57,220 nt of DNA, from positions 1 to 57,220 of the forward strand of contig JAEWMT010000115.1 of the NCBI GenBank assembly GCA_023393095.1, given 5' to 3'. The position numbers and the translations under genes are program-made. Each line of letters begins with the position of its first letter. Positions within the stretch are counted from its first letter, which is position 1. Positions 18,542-28,269 of this stretch are shown here, piece by piece. The DNA is from Bacillota bacterium. GTDB lineage: Bacteria > Bacillota > Clostridia > Lachnospirales > Lachnospiraceae. The notes beneath the pieces were generated by a model that was not told the DNA's origin, made no database searches, and saw only the letters and a list, made by a program, of their open reading frames with translations.

Positions 18542-20281
18542 GTGGCACAGAAAGTTATTATGCTTGGAAATGAAGCTTTTGCACGCGGCGCATATGAAGC
18601 TGGCTGCAAAGTATCAGCAGCTTATCCGGGTACACCAAGTACTGAAATCAGTGAAAATATCGTTAAATATGATGAAATCTATTCCGAATGGTCACCGAAT
18701 GAAAAGGTAGCAATGGAGGTAGCCATTGGAGCATCCATCAGCGGAGTCAGGGCCTTAGCCTCCATGAAGCATGTTGGGCTCAATGTGGCAGCCGATCCCT
18801 TATTTACCGTATCTTACATAGGAGTTAACGGAGGCTTGGTAGCGATTGTTGCAGATGACCCCGGATTGTACAGTTCCCAGAATGAACAGGATACCAGAGC
18901 AGTTGCAAGAGCCGCAAAAGTTCCGGTTGTTGAACCCTCGGATAGCTATGAAGCAAAGGAATTTGTGAAATTTGCATTTGATTTGAGCGAAAAATATGAT
19001 ACTCCGGTAATCGTAAGATCGACTACAAGACTTTCCCATTCTCAGGGTATGGTTGAACTGGGGGAGAGAGTTGTTCCAGAAGATAAGCCATACGTTAGGA
19101 ATATTGCTAAAAATGTAATGATGCCCGGTAATGCAAAGGGTCGTCATTTGGTAGTTGAAAGCAGGGAAGCAGCTTTGGTGCAGGATGGCAGTGATTTCCC
19201 AATTAATAAAGTAGAATATAATGATAAGAAGATTGGCTTTATTACCTCAGGAATTCCATATCTGTATGTAAAAGAAGCATTTCCCGAAGCATCTGTATTA
19301 AAGCTTGGTCTTGTAAATCCCCTTCCAAGGAAGTTGATTGAAGAATTTGCGGCTAATGTTGAAACTTTATATATTGTAGAAGAATTGGATCCAATTATTG
19401 AGGAGCAGGTAAAATCCTGGGGAATCAATGCAATCGGCAAAGAACTCCTAACCGTTCAGGGTGAGTACTCAGCGAATCTCTTAAAGAAAGTCATTGGGGG
19501 AGAAAGGCTTGAGATTGATCCTGCAGCACAGGTACCGAATCGCCCTCCGATTTTATGCCCTGGATGTCCTCACAGAAGTGTATATTCTGTATTAAATAAA
19601 TTGAAGATACATGCGGCAGGTGATATCGGCTGTTATACACTTGGAGCTGTTGCACCGCTTAGCGTTGTTGATACTACGGTCTGCATGGGTGCCAGCATAT
19701 CTTCTCTGCATGGTATTGAGAAAGCAAAGGGTAAGGATTTTATTAAAAACTGGGTTGCCGTAATTGGAGATTCTACCTTTATGCATACAGGTATCAATTC
19801 CTTGATTAATATGATATATAATAAGGGAACAGGCACCGTTATGATTCTTGACAATTCAACTACAGGTATGACCGGCCATCAGGATCATGCAGCGACCGGC
19901 AAGACCTTGAAGGGTGAAGCTACCTATATGGTTGATTTGGAGGAACTTTGTAAAGCTGTTGGAGTAAAAAATGTCTATGTTGTCAATGCATTTGATGTAC
20001 AAACACTGGAGAAGACAGTGAAGGAAGCAACTGCATTAGAGGAAGTAGCAGTGATTATTACAAAAGCTCCTTGTGTTCTCCTTAGCAAAGCTCCGGTAAA
20101 AAAACAGTATCGTATTGATTCGGAAGTATGTAAAAAGTGTGGAATGTGCTTAAAGCCGGGCTGTCCTTCTATAACGAAGAAAGAGAACGGGACAATAGCT
20201 ATAAATGACACTATGTGTAACGGTTGCGGTCTTTGCGAAACAGCCTGCAAATTCGGCGCAATCAGACCGGTTCAGCTATAA
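18542..20281 (+). CDS. iorA: indolepyruvate:ferredoxin oxidoreductase, alpha subunit
   Basis: A 579-residue thiamine-diphosphate enzyme subunit that oxidatively decarboxylates aryl pyruvates to aryl-acetyl-CoA and reduces ferredoxin. The N-terminal pyrimidine-binding half (AAYPGTPSTEISENI), the TPP-binding half (CPGCPHRSVYS, IGDSTFMHTGINSL, DNSTTGMTGHQDH) and two C-terminal [4Fe-4S] motifs (CKKCGMCLKPGCP and CNGCGLCETACKF) are visible. It starts with GTG at 18542, with AAAGGAG upstream. It forms an operon with iorB, paaK and an ACT protein. Confidence 0.95.
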   Translation: MAQKVIMLGNEAFARGAYEAGCKVSAAYPGTPSTEISENIVKYDEIYSEWSPNEKVAMEVAIGASISGVRALASMKHVGLNVAADPLFTVSYIGVNGGLVAIVADDPGLYSSQNEQDTRAVARAAKVPVVEPSDSYEAKEFVKFAFDLSEKYDTPVIVRSTTRLSHSQGMVELGERVVPEDKPYVRNIAKNVMMPGNAKGRHLVVESREAALVQDGSDFPINKVEYNDKKIGFITSGIPYLYVKEAFPEASVLKLGLVNPLPRKLIEEFAANVETLYIVEELDPIIEEQVKSWGINAIGKELLTVQGEYSANLLKKVIGGERLEIDPAAQVPNRPPILCPGCPHRSVYSVLNKLKIHAAGDIGCYTLGAVAPLSVVDTTVCMGASISSLHGIEKAKGKDFIKNWVAVIGDSTFMHTGINSLINMIYNKGTGTVMILDNSTTGMTGHQDHAATGKTLKGEATYMVDLEELCKAVGVKNVYVVNAFDVQTLEKTVKEATALEEVAVIITKAPCVLLSKAPVKKQYRIDSEVCKKCGMCLKPGCPSITKKENGTIAINDTMCNGCGLCETACKFGAIRPVQL

Positions 20282-20295
20282 TAGGGAGGATTGCT

Positions 20296-20868
20296 ATGGA
20301 AACGAAGAATATTATGATAGTTGGTGTCGGCGGACAGGGTACACTGCTTACTAGCAGAATACTTGGAGCCTTAACAATAAGTGCAGGATATGATGTTAAG
20401 CTTTCCGAGGTTCATGGAATGGCACAGAGAGGTGGCAGCGTTGTTACCTTTGTAAGATACGGAGATAAAGTAAACGAACCAATCGTTGAAGAAGGGCAGG
20501 CGGATGTATTAATTGCATTTGAACGTCTGGAAGCTTTAAGATATGCACATTTCCTAAAAAAGGGCGGAGCAATCGTTGTAAATGACCAACGAATTGATCC
20601 AATGCCGGTAGTTATTGGTGCTGCAAAATATCCTGAGGACATCCTTGAGGATTTGGAGAAGAATCATAGAGTTTTTAAGGTTGATGCGATAGAAGAAGCT
20701 AAGAAGCTTGGTAACGGTAAGGTTTTTAATGTAATCGTACTAGGAATTGCTGCACAACATATGAATTTCAAAAAGGAAGATTGGCTTACGGTTATTGAAA
20801 ATACAGTTCCAGCAAAAACGGTAGAAATTAACAAAAAAGCTTTTGAAGTCGGATATAATCTTCATTAA
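20296..20868 (+). CDS. iorB: indolepyruvate:ferredoxin oxidoreductase, beta subunit
   Basis: A 190-residue gamma-type domain subunit of the 2-oxoacid:ferredoxin oxidoreductase, partner of IorA. Diagnostic are IMIVGVGGQGTLLTSRILG at the N-terminus and SEVHGMAQRGGSVVTFVRYG. The start at 20296 follows AGGGAGGATTGCT, 14 bases after the iorA stop. Confidence 0.95.
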   Translation: METKNIMIVGVGGQGTLLTSRILGALTISAGYDVKLSEVHGMAQRGGSVVTFVRYGDKVNEPIVEEGQADVLIAFERLEALRYAHFLKKGGAIVVNDQRIDPMPVVIGAAKYPEDILEDLEKNHRVFKVDAIEEAKKLGNGKVFNVIVLGIAAQHMNFKKEDWLTVIENTVPAKTVEINKKAFEVGYNLH

Positions 20869-20933
20869 ATTGGTTTGGTGCGTGGGAATCAGACTAAACA
20901 GTATCTTAAAGCTGGATAGGAGGTTGAGTGGCT

Positions 20934-22232
20934 ATGATATGGAATGAAACAAAAGAATGCATGAGCAGGGACGAGATTCATAATCTGCAAAGTGCAAGAC
21001 TTAAGAAAATGGTCGGTCATGTGTATCATAATGTAGAGTTTTATCGTAAAAAAATGCAGCAAATGGGATTGGAACCGGGAGATATTAACAACATTGATGA
21101 CCTGAATAAACTGCCGTTTACAACGAAGAATGATCTTAGAGATAATTATCCCTTTGGTTTATTTGCAGTTCCACAATCTGAGGTAGTCAGAATCCATGCA
21201 TCCTCTGGAACAACGGGAAAAGCTACGGTTGTTGGATATACCCGTAGGGATATTGATATTTGGCAGGAGTGTGTGGCAAGAGTACTTGCAATGGCTGGCG
21301 TAGGCCCTTGTGATAAAATTCAGGTAGCTTACGGTTACGGACTTTTTACCGGAGGTTTGGGACTTCATTACGGTGCTGAGAACCTCGGTGCCACCGTTAT
21401 TCCGATGTCTACCGGCAACACACAGAAGCTAATTACCATGATGCAGGATTTTGGCGCTACGGCAATTGCTTGTACTCCTTCCTATCTGCTGCATATTGCT
21501 GAGACCTTGGAGGAAGCAGGTCAGCTTAGCAATATTAAGTTGAAAGCCGCGATCTGCGGCGCTGAACCTTGGACTGAAAATATGAGAAAACAGATCGAGG
21601 AAAAGCTTCATCTTCATGCATATGATATTTATGGACTTAGTGAAATTATGGGTCCCGGTGTAGCAGCAGATTGTGAATTTCATAAAGGGTTACATGTTTA
21701 CGAAGATCATTTTGTTCCAGAGATTATTAATCCGGAAACTTTGAAACCTTGTAAGGAAGGCGAAGTAGGCGAGCTGGTATTTACAACTTTAACAAAAGAA
21801 GCGTTACCATTATTCCGTTACAGAACAAAAGACTTAACCAGCATAACGTATGATAAATGTGAATGTGGAAGAACCTTGGCAAGAATTAGCCGTTTCAAGG
21901 GTCGTTCAGATGATATGTTGATTATACGTGGTGTTAACGTATTCCCATCACAGGTAGAAGCAGCTTTACTTGATGTTGTTGAAACAAGTCCCCATTATAT
22001 GCTGATTGTAGATCGAGTGAATAACCTAGACATTTTGGAGGTACAGGTAGAGGTAGAGGAACGCTTTTTCTCTGATGAAATTAAAAAGCTGGAAGGTCTG
22101 ACCCAGAAGATTCATCATGTACTTCAGTCTGCCCTTGGTCTTTCTGTAAAGGTAAAATTGGTTGAGCCTAAGACGATACAGAGAAGTGAAGGTAAAGCCA
22201 AACGAGTTATAGATAAGAGACAACTAGTTTAA
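20934..22232 (+). CDS. paaK: phenylacetate-CoA ligase (AMP-forming)
   Basis: A 432-residue adenylate-forming enzyme of the PaaK type, joining aryl-acetate to CoA or, in this context, releasing aryl-acetate from aryl-acetyl-CoA with energy gain. It has the P-loop HASSGTTGKATVVGYT, YGYGLFTGGLGLHYGAE, DIYGLSEIMGPG, the YRTKDLT core motif and the C-terminal FKGRSDDMLIIRGVNVFPSQVE. The ATG at 20934 gives the family-like MIWN start; a GTG at 20928 is closer to AGGAGG and is also possible. Its place after iorAB supports fermentation of aromatic amino acids. Confidence 0.93.
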   Translation: MIWNETKECMSRDEIHNLQSARLKKMVGHVYHNVEFYRKKMQQMGLEPGDINNIDDLNKLPFTTKNDLRDNYPFGLFAVPQSEVVRIHASSGTTGKATVVGYTRRDIDIWQECVARVLAMAGVGPCDKIQVAYGYGLFTGGLGLHYGAENLGATVIPMSTGNTQKLITMMQDFGATAIACTPSYLLHIAETLEEAGQLSNIKLKAAICGAEPWTENMRKQIEEKLHLHAYDIYGLSEIMGPGVAADCEFHKGLHVYEDHFVPEIINPETLKPCKEGEVGELVFTTLTKEALPLFRYRTKDLTSITYDKCECGRTLARISRFKGRSDDMLIIRGVNVFPSQVEAALLDVVETSPHYMLIVDRVNNLDILEVQVEVEERFFSDEIKKLEGLTQKIHHVLQSALGLSVKVKLVEPKTIQRSEGKAKRVIDKRQLV

Positions 22233-22343
22233 TTAGTTGATGATTGATTTACATTAAACATAGCTTCTAGTAAAATCTACATAAACAGGTTGTTATTATT
22301 ATATAATAAGCATATGATTGAATTAAGAATAAGGAGGGGGACT

Positions 22344-22790
22344 ATGGTTATTAAGCAATTATCGGTATTTATTGAAAACAGAGAAGGAAGACTGGAACGA
22401 GTTACCGAGGCTTTAAAAGAGCAGGGTATTAATATCGTATCCTTTAGTTTGGCTGATACTTCAGAATACGGTATGCTGAGAATGATTGTATCCAATCCGG
22501 AGGAAGGAAAAAAAGTACTTAAGGAGGAAGGCTTTTCGGCAATGCTTACAGATGTTATTGCCGTTAAAATTGAACAGAAACCCGGAACATTGCATGAGGT
22601 ACTCAAGGTGTTGTTCGATTCTGGGATCAGTGTGGAATATATGTACACACTTGCTACTGTTGGCAAGGATACCTCCATTATCATGAAGCTTTCTGATTTG
22701 GATGCGGCTCTTCAAACATTAAGAAATGAAAACTATGAGATTTGTGCAGCAAAAGAAGCATATGAACTGAATAATTCTGTCGACAAATAA
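22344..22790 (+). CDS. tandem ACT-domain protein
   Basis: A 148-residue protein made of two ACT domains (about 1-70 and 71-140): KQLSVFIENREGRLERVTEALKEQGINI and AVKIEQKPGTLHEVLKVLFDSGIS. ACT domains bind amino acids. Proteins of this kind are regularly encoded after paaK/iorAB and are assumed to sense aromatic amino acids; this is inference. AAGGAGGGG precedes the ATG at 22344. Confidence 0.88.
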   Translation: MVIKQLSVFIENREGRLERVTEALKEQGINIVSFSLADTSEYGMLRMIVSNPEEGKKVLKEEGFSAMLTDVIAVKIEQKPGTLHEVLKVLFDSGISVEYMYTLATVGKDTSIIMKLSDLDAALQTLRNENYEICAAKEAYELNNSVDK

Positions 22791-22882
22791 TGTTTGACAT
22801 GATTGGTAAAGAGTGTTATCATAAATTTGTTGTCGAAGATATCGACAACCAAATTATATTTTTATTTTTGGAGGAATATTAC

Positions 22883-23083
22883 ATGAACAAAGGTACAGTT
22901 AAGTGGTTCAACAACCAAAAAGGATTTGGATTTATCTCTGACGAGCAGGGCAATGATGTATTCGTACACTACAGCGGTCTTAATATGGATGGCTTCAAGT
23001 CATTAGAAGAAGGCCAGGAAGTTCAGTTCGAAGTAGTTCAGGGAGCTAAAGGTCCTCAGGCAACAAACGTTACAAAATTATAA
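22883..23083 (+). CDS. csp: cold-shock protein (CspA family)
   Basis: A 66-residue single OB-fold RNA chaperone. RNP1 (KGFGFI) and RNP2 (DVFVHY) are both present, with the usual start MNKGTVKWFN. GGAGGAATATTAC precedes the ATG at 22883. The 93-bp leader holds a GTCGAAGATATCGAC palindrome. Confidence 0.96.
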   Translation: MNKGTVKWFNNQKGFGFISDEQGNDVFVHYSGLNMDGFKSLEEGQEVQFEVVQGAKGPQATNVTKL

Positions 23084-23187
23084 TCAATGTTGGGTTTACA
23101 GTGTACCTTTTTCTAAAATATAAATTTAGTTTAAAGAAATAAGTTTATAAAGAAATAGTGTTATATTGTTAGATACGATTGATTAAG

Positions 23188-23229
23188 ATTATCCTTAAGG
23201 AATTTATTCCTTAAGGATAATCTTTTTTT
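23188..23229 (+). terminator. intrinsic terminator
   Basis: A near-perfect hairpin, GATTATCCTTAAGGAAT paired with ATTCCTTAAGGATAATC, followed by seven T. It ends the cold-shock gene. Confidence 0.92.
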
Positions 23230-23331
23230 GGGCTAAGATATTATAATAAAAATAATTGCTATTTTATGGGGGTATGCTATAATTATAATATTATGAACTA
23301 ATATGAATTTACTATAAGGAGTATAAGTAAG

Positions 23332-24387
23332 ATGAAGATTACACAGAAGTCTTTTGGAATTACCAAGAATGGAGAAGAAGCTTCCCTTTATACAATTACC
23401 AATGGTAACGGTTTGGAGGTATCCTTTACTGATTTTGGTGCACATATTGTTGATATTATTGTACCGGATGCAAAAGGTAATTTGGCTGACGTTAATTTGG
23501 GATATAAGGATTTAAAAGGATATGAAGATAATCAACAAGGCTTTGGAGCTTTTATTGGAAGACATGCCAATCGTATCGGTGGAGCAAAGTTTGAAATTAA
23601 CGGTAAAGTATATGAACTCGATAAGAATGATGGTATTAATAATCTTCATGGAGGAAATGTAAGATATAATAATTTCATGTATGAAACGGAAGTTTATGAA
23701 GATGAAGATATGATAAGTGTTGAGTTTTCCAGACTGAGTCCTCATATGGAACAGGGCTTTCCGGGTAATCTGGATGTTACCGTAACCTATAGCCTGACAG
23801 AAGCAAATGAGCTGGTTATTGAATATCTTGCAGTATCAGATAAGGATACGATAATCAATCTGACGAATCATTCTTATTTCAATCTCGCAGGTCATAACTC
23901 TGGTTCAATTCTGGATCAAAAAGTCTGGATAAAGGCAAATCAATTTACTCCGACCGATAATAAATTGATCCCAACAGGCGAACTCAAGGACGTAGCAGGG
24001 ACTCCACTGGACTTTAGAACTTTCAAAAGTATTGGACAGGATATCAATGAGGATTATGAACCACTAAAAATTGCTGGTGGTTATGATCATAATTATGTTC
24101 TCGATATTAGTGGAAATGAGATTGAGAAGGTTGCAGAGCTTATGGATGAAAAAAGTGGTAGAAGGATGGAAGTGTTTACAGATCTTCCTGGAATGCAGTT
24201 ATATACCGCTAATTGGGTTGAGGACAGGGGAGACTCAAAAGATGGAGCTATCTATGGTAAGCGGGGTGCAGTTTGCTTTGAGACACAATATTTCCCCAAT
24301 TCCTGTAATATCAGTACCTTCCCTTCCTGTAGATTTGAAGCAGGAAAGGAATATGAATCGGTAACTATATATAAATTTTCTAATTAA
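23332..24387 (+). CDS. galM: aldose 1-epimerase
   Basis: A 351-residue galactose mutarotase. It has FIGRHANRIGGAKF with the substrate Arg, the NNLHGG motif, the catalytic-His strand NLTNHSYFNLAGH, GGYDHNYVLD with the second His, and the C-terminal CFETQYFPNS with the catalytic Glu. ATAAGGAG precedes the ATG. It interconverts alpha and beta hexoses in the cytoplasm. It is a stand-alone gene with a two-way terminator behind it. Confidence 0.95.
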   Translation: MKITQKSFGITKNGEEASLYTITNGNGLEVSFTDFGAHIVDIIVPDAKGNLADVNLGYKDLKGYEDNQQGFGAFIGRHANRIGGAKFEINGKVYELDKNDGINNLHGGNVRYNNFMYETEVYEDEDMISVEFSRLSPHMEQGFPGNLDVTVTYSLTEANELVIEYLAVSDKDTIINLTNHSYFNLAGHNSGSILDQKVWIKANQFTPTDNKLIPTGELKDVAGTPLDFRTFKSIGQDINEDYEPLKIAGGYDHNYVLDISGNEIEKVAELMDEKSGRRMEVFTDLPGMQLYTANWVEDRGDSKDGAIYGKRGAVCFETQYFPNSCNISTFPSCRFEAGKEYESVTIYKFSN

Positions 24388-24403
24388 TAATTAACTTATT
24401 TAA

Positions 24404-24466
24404 AATTGGTTTGAGTGTCATAAATATGATGAAAACCTTCATAATATTTTTGACACTCAAACCAAA
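24404..24466. terminator. bidirectional terminator between galM and upp
   Basis: TTGGTTTGAGTGTCA pairs with TGACACTCAAACCAA, separating convergent galM (+) and upp (-). The T-rich ends are modest. Confidence 0.75.
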
Positions 24467-24479
24467 ATTAGTAGAATGA

Positions 24480-25109
24480 TTATTTTGTACCGTAAATTCT
24501 ATCGCCGGCATCACCTAATCCCGGCAGTATATATCCTTTATCATTGAGCTTTTCATCTAGGCTACCTATATAAACATCTACATCCGGATGTACTTCTGTG
24601 AAACGCTTTACACCTTCTGGTGCAGCAATCAAACATAAAAAGTGTATTTTTGAGATACCTCTCTTCTTAAGAAGATTAATAGCAGCTACTGCAGAGCCGC
24701 CGGTTGCTAACATAGGATCAACAACAAAGATCTCTCTGTCAGAAGCATCGGAAGGAAGCTTACAGAAATACTCTACTGGCTCTAAAGTCTCTTCATTTCT
24801 ATATAGACCAACATGTCCCACCTTTGCATTCGGAATCAGATTCAAAATACCATCTGCCATATGCAGTCCTGCTCTTAAAATAGGAACGATACAAAGCTTT
24901 TTACCGGCAATTTCTTTTGCAGTTGTTTTAACTAAGGGTGTCTCGATCTCGATATCAGCAAGTGGAAGTTTTCTTGTCGCTTCATAACATATCAGCATGG
25001 CAACCTCAGATACAAGATCTCTAAATTCTTTAGTCGAAGTGTTTTTACGTCTCATAATTCCTATCTTATGCTGGATAAGCGGATGATCCATAATAGTTAC
25101 ATCTGACAT
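24480..25109 (-). CDS. upp: uracil phosphoribosyltransferase
   Basis: A 209-residue salvage enzyme making UMP from uracil and PRPP. It has the PILRAGLHM region, the PRPP-binding VVDPMLATGGSAVAAI, and the C-terminal uracil-binding GLGDAGDRIYGTK. The ATG at 25109 is preceded on the minus strand by TAGGAGGTAG; the upstream in-frame start at 25136 lies before that site and is rejected. Confidence 0.96.
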   Translation of the reverse strand: MSDVTIMDHPLIQHKIGIMRRKNTSTKEFRDLVSEVAMLICYEATRKLPLADIEIETPLVKTTAKEIAGKKLCIVPILRAGLHMADGILNLIPNAKVGHVGLYRNEETLEPVEYFCKLPSDASDREIFVVDPMLATGGSAVAAINLLKKRGISKIHFLCLIAAPEGVKRFTEVHPDVDVYIGSLDEKLNDKGYILPGLGDAGDRIYGTK

Positions 25110-26052
25110 TTTTCTACCTCCTAAGTAGTTATTCACAATTTCTAACGACCATTATAACAAATTTTACTGTCGTATAAAAGGACAAATTTAATTAATTCTT
25201 CTATAAAAATATGGATATCAATAATATTGTTGCTTTTGAAAATAAAAAGTGTAAAATGAACATATATTTATCATGTGTTAAAGTACTTAGAAATATGATT
25301 TTTGAAGGAAAAGCGATAAGTTAATTTGGTGATTCGTATATGTTATAATCCATAGAAGGTTATGAACAATGCCTTCATATTACCATATATTATATCAAGA
25401 GAAATAATTATGATTTAAATAGGGAGAGTTTGAGCATTTGATTGTATAGGACATAGTGGGCTTAAACAGATATTTCAGTGAATGTTATTGGTTTTAAGGA
25501 TTTTATAGAGCTTTAGAATGAATAAAAAATGAGACAGGTAATCAACCAGTCTCAAAAAAAGTAAAATGCTTCAAATTGATAACTTCTGGGATGAAGTTAA
25601 AAAGAGGAGAAGCCCGGTAGAAGGGGGGAGGGTAGCTGCCGGGCTTATTTTATGAAAAAAATTATCTTGTTAGCAATATTTAATTTATATCAATTTGTTT
25701 CTTAACTTATTTATGAGTATAGAAGACATATATGATTATAGTATGGATATATTATGAACATTCTGTTAATATTTCAATTATAATCATAAAATATCGAATT
25801 ATATCGAATAAAATATGAAAATAGAATGACAGTATTGTCGTTTTTCTTTATAGTGTTATAAGGAAATTGATACAGTATTTGCAGAGTTTTATTTTATGTC
25901 CTCAGCGAATAATAGTAATATAGAGATTTAAATAATTAGACTGTTATCTTACAAAAACCGATATAGAATATATACAAAAGAATGGACTTGAATAAGAATA
26001 TGATATAAGTCAATAGGCAAAAGCATAATGAATGACTGAGAGTAGGTGAATT
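25110..26052. other. long intergenic region with two hairpins
   Basis: A 943-bp AT-rich stretch without a convincing frame. GAGACAGGT..CCAGTCTC (25531-25553) is followed by a T-run when read on the minus strand. AAGCCCGGTAG..CTGCCGGGCTT (about 25610-25651) is a strong GC hairpin followed by ATTTTAT on the plus strand. A small RNA is possible; neither strand has an obvious gene to terminate here. Confidence 0.4.
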
Positions 26053-26514
26053 ATGTCAAATGTATTTAAAAAATTAATTAGTAAGGAACTTGGCGAAGTG
26101 AATTACCACCGTTATTTTTCTTTTGTGAAGAAAAATATGGATACAAAAATAACAGATAGCCAGATTATTTATAATGATATGTATGAAAAGTTAAAATACA
26201 GAGATTTAAAATCAATTACTAAAATGCATAGCAGGTTAAATGATACAATGCTGTTGGCATTTCGAATCAGTAAAAATTTCTTCTTTGCATTTGTGGTCTA
26301 TCTTGGTGCTTCTATATTTTTGATAGCGAATGGACTACAACCGCTGATTGTACTTGGTGCATTAGTATTATTAAATATCAGCTTTATTTATAAAACTTAT
26401 GAGTTTTTGTCTAACAAATTTTGCTATATTGATGCTCAAATTGTGTTGGTTTATAAGGCGGTACTGGATCGTATCATTATTAATGAGCGAAGTAATGGAG
26501 TGAAGTTTAAGTAG
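26053..26514 (+). CDS. uncharacterised membrane protein (153 aa)
   Basis: About 70 hydrophilic, charged residues are followed by two adjacent transmembrane helices (near 73-92 and 96-115) and a C-terminal cytoplasmic tail of about 38 residues. No domain is recognised. The ribosome site is weak (GAGTAGGTG). A terminator with a GACTACAG/CTGTAGTC stem follows, so it is a single-gene unit. Confidence 0.6.
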   Translation: MSNVFKKLISKELGEVNYHRYFSFVKKNMDTKITDSQIIYNDMYEKLKYRDLKSITKMHSRLNDTMLLAFRISKNFFFAFVVYLGASIFLIANGLQPLIVLGALVLLNISFIYKTYEFLSNKFCYIDAQIVLVYKAVLDRIIINERSNGVKFK

Positions 26515-26604
26515 TTTTATTTATTGGTTGGGGTGTGATAATGACTTATGACGCATGAATCATTTATTAAAAATTATAATGTTATAAATTAATATAACTT
26601 ATAA

Positions 26605-26647
26605 AGACTACAGATTAGTAATGTTTCCTGTAGTCTTTTTGTTTTTT
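26605..26647 (+). terminator. intrinsic terminator
   Basis: GACTACAG pairs with CTGTAGTC, followed by TTTTTGTTTTTTT. Confidence 0.85.
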
Positions 26648-26908
26648 TGGTTATAAGAGGCAATAATTGTCAGGAAATTGAATGATTAGTCAGATAATAA
26701 TTTGTTGACAAAAACATTAAATATGTTATATAAATTTAAAGGTAGAGGACAACAAAGGAGTTGTATGTATTTGGGTGCATACAGTTCTTTTTCTTTGGTA
26801 ACAAAGAATTTCATATGTTTGGGATATTTCATATGTACATATCCTAAAGGGACAAAATGTTATGAATGTGTCATATCGGCACGAAATACTTATTAGGAGG
26901 AAATATTT
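26648..26908 (+). promoter_or_regulatory. leader of the nucleoside ABC importer
   Basis: A 261-bp leader containing several small inverted repeats: TTGTATG..CATACAG near 26761-26783, TTTCTTTGGTAACAAAGAA near 26789-26808 and GGATAT..ATATCC near 26821-26846. No known purine or other riboswitch consensus was recognised. A 64-codon frame here looks incidental. Confidence 0.35.
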
Positions 26909-28126
26909 ATGAAAAAGGCAGTGAGTTTATTTGCGGTTCTGGTTATGCTTTTAGGGCTGATAGCTGGTTGTGGATCTTCCGCAGATAAGAAAGATGATGC
27001 ATCAAAAGGTATTGACGCATCAAACATTAAAATCGGTGCAATTTACATTGGTGACGAGAATGAGGGCTATACAGCGGCACATATGGCTGGTATTGATGAG
27101 ATGGCTAAAGCACTTGGAATTAAAGATATAGATAAACAGATCATTGAGAAGACTGGTATTAAAGAGGATCAATCCTGTTATGATGCAGCAGCTGATTTAG
27201 CAGAGCAGGGATGTAATATTATTTTTGCTAACAGCTTTGGATTTGAAGATTATATAAAGCAGGCAGCACAGGATTATCCAAAGGTTCAATTCTGCCATGC
27301 ATCAGGAGCTAAGGCGAAAGAATCTGGATTAGCGAATATGCACAACTACTTTACAGCAGTATATGAGTCACGTTACGTATCCGGTGTGGTTGCAGGTTTA
27401 AAATTAAATGAAATGATTGATAATGGTACAATTTCTAATGGACAGGCAAAGCTTGGTTATGTTGGTGCTTATCCTTATCCTGAAGTTATATCAGGATTTA
27501 CTTCCTTCTATCTTGGTGCTAAGAGTGTCTGCCCTTCCGTAACCATGGAAGTTCAATATACGAACAGCTGGGCTGATATGGCAGGAGAAAACGAAGTTGC
27601 AAGTAAGTTAATCCAAGACGGCTGCAAGATAATCAGCCAGCATGCTGATACTACAGGTGCTCCAACCGCTTGTGAAAAGGCAAAAGTACCTTGCGTTGGA
27701 TACAATGTTGATATGACTTCCGTAGCTCCGAATACAGCATTAACCTCTGCTACAATCAACTGGGGTCCTTATTATACTTATGCTGTTAAGAGTGTACTTG
27801 ATGGAACATCAATTGACACTGACTGGTGTAAAGGCTATGTAGATGGAGCGGTTGGAATCTCCAAATTAAATGATGCTGTTGTTGCTAAGGGAACTGCGGA
27901 TAAAGTTGCTGAAGTAGAGAAGGCTCTTAAAGATGGATCTTTACATGTATTTGATACAAAAACATTTACGATCGGTGGAAAGACAATTGAAGATTTGATT
28001 AAAGCCGGTGGAGATAATGCAAAATATGATGCTTATGTAAAAGATGGCTATTTCCATGAGTCAGGGGTGATTTCTGCACCTGCATTCGGTCTTATCATTG
28101 ATGGAATTACGGCAAATGCAAAATAA
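26909..28126 (+). CDS. BMP-family nucleoside-binding lipoprotein
   Basis: A 405-residue solute-binding lipoprotein (PnrA/BmpA type). The signal peptide ends in the lipobox LIAG-C21. Mature features include IKIGAIYIGDENEGYT, the CNIIFANSFGFEDY strand, YESRYVSGVVAGL, KLGYVGAYPYPEV and SQHADTTGAPTACEK. It delivers nucleosides to the ABC transporter encoded just downstream. TAGGAGGAAATATTT precedes the ATG. Confidence 0.93.
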   Translation: MKKAVSLFAVLVMLLGLIAGCGSSADKKDDASKGIDASNIKIGAIYIGDENEGYTAAHMAGIDEMAKALGIKDIDKQIIEKTGIKEDQSCYDAAADLAEQGCNIIFANSFGFEDYIKQAAQDYPKVQFCHASGAKAKESGLANMHNYFTAVYESRYVSGVVAGLKLNEMIDNGTISNGQAKLGYVGAYPYPEVISGFTSFYLGAKSVCPSVTMEVQYTNSWADMAGENEVASKLIQDGCKIISQHADTTGAPTACEKAKVPCVGYNVDMTSVAPNTALTSATINWGPYYTYAVKSVLDGTSIDTDWCKGYVDGAVGISKLNDAVVAKGTADKVAEVEKALKDGSLHVFDTKTFTIGGKTIEDLIKAGGDNAKYDAYVKDGYFHESGVISAPAFGLIIDGITANAK

Positions 28127-28269
28127 TTGAAAATTAGAAATGATATAGTTTGGACAAGTAAATAATATTAGCGGAACTGAATGAAACACAATTTGAAATT
28201 AGCTCAATATGGGCAATCCTCGAATGTTTTTATACGGTTCCGCAAATTTACTTTATGGGAGGATTTTTT

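Noticed and set aside
26702..26896. 64-codon frame upstream of the BMP lipoprotein
   Set aside because: It lies in the structured leader, lacks a ribosome site and has an unlikely composition.
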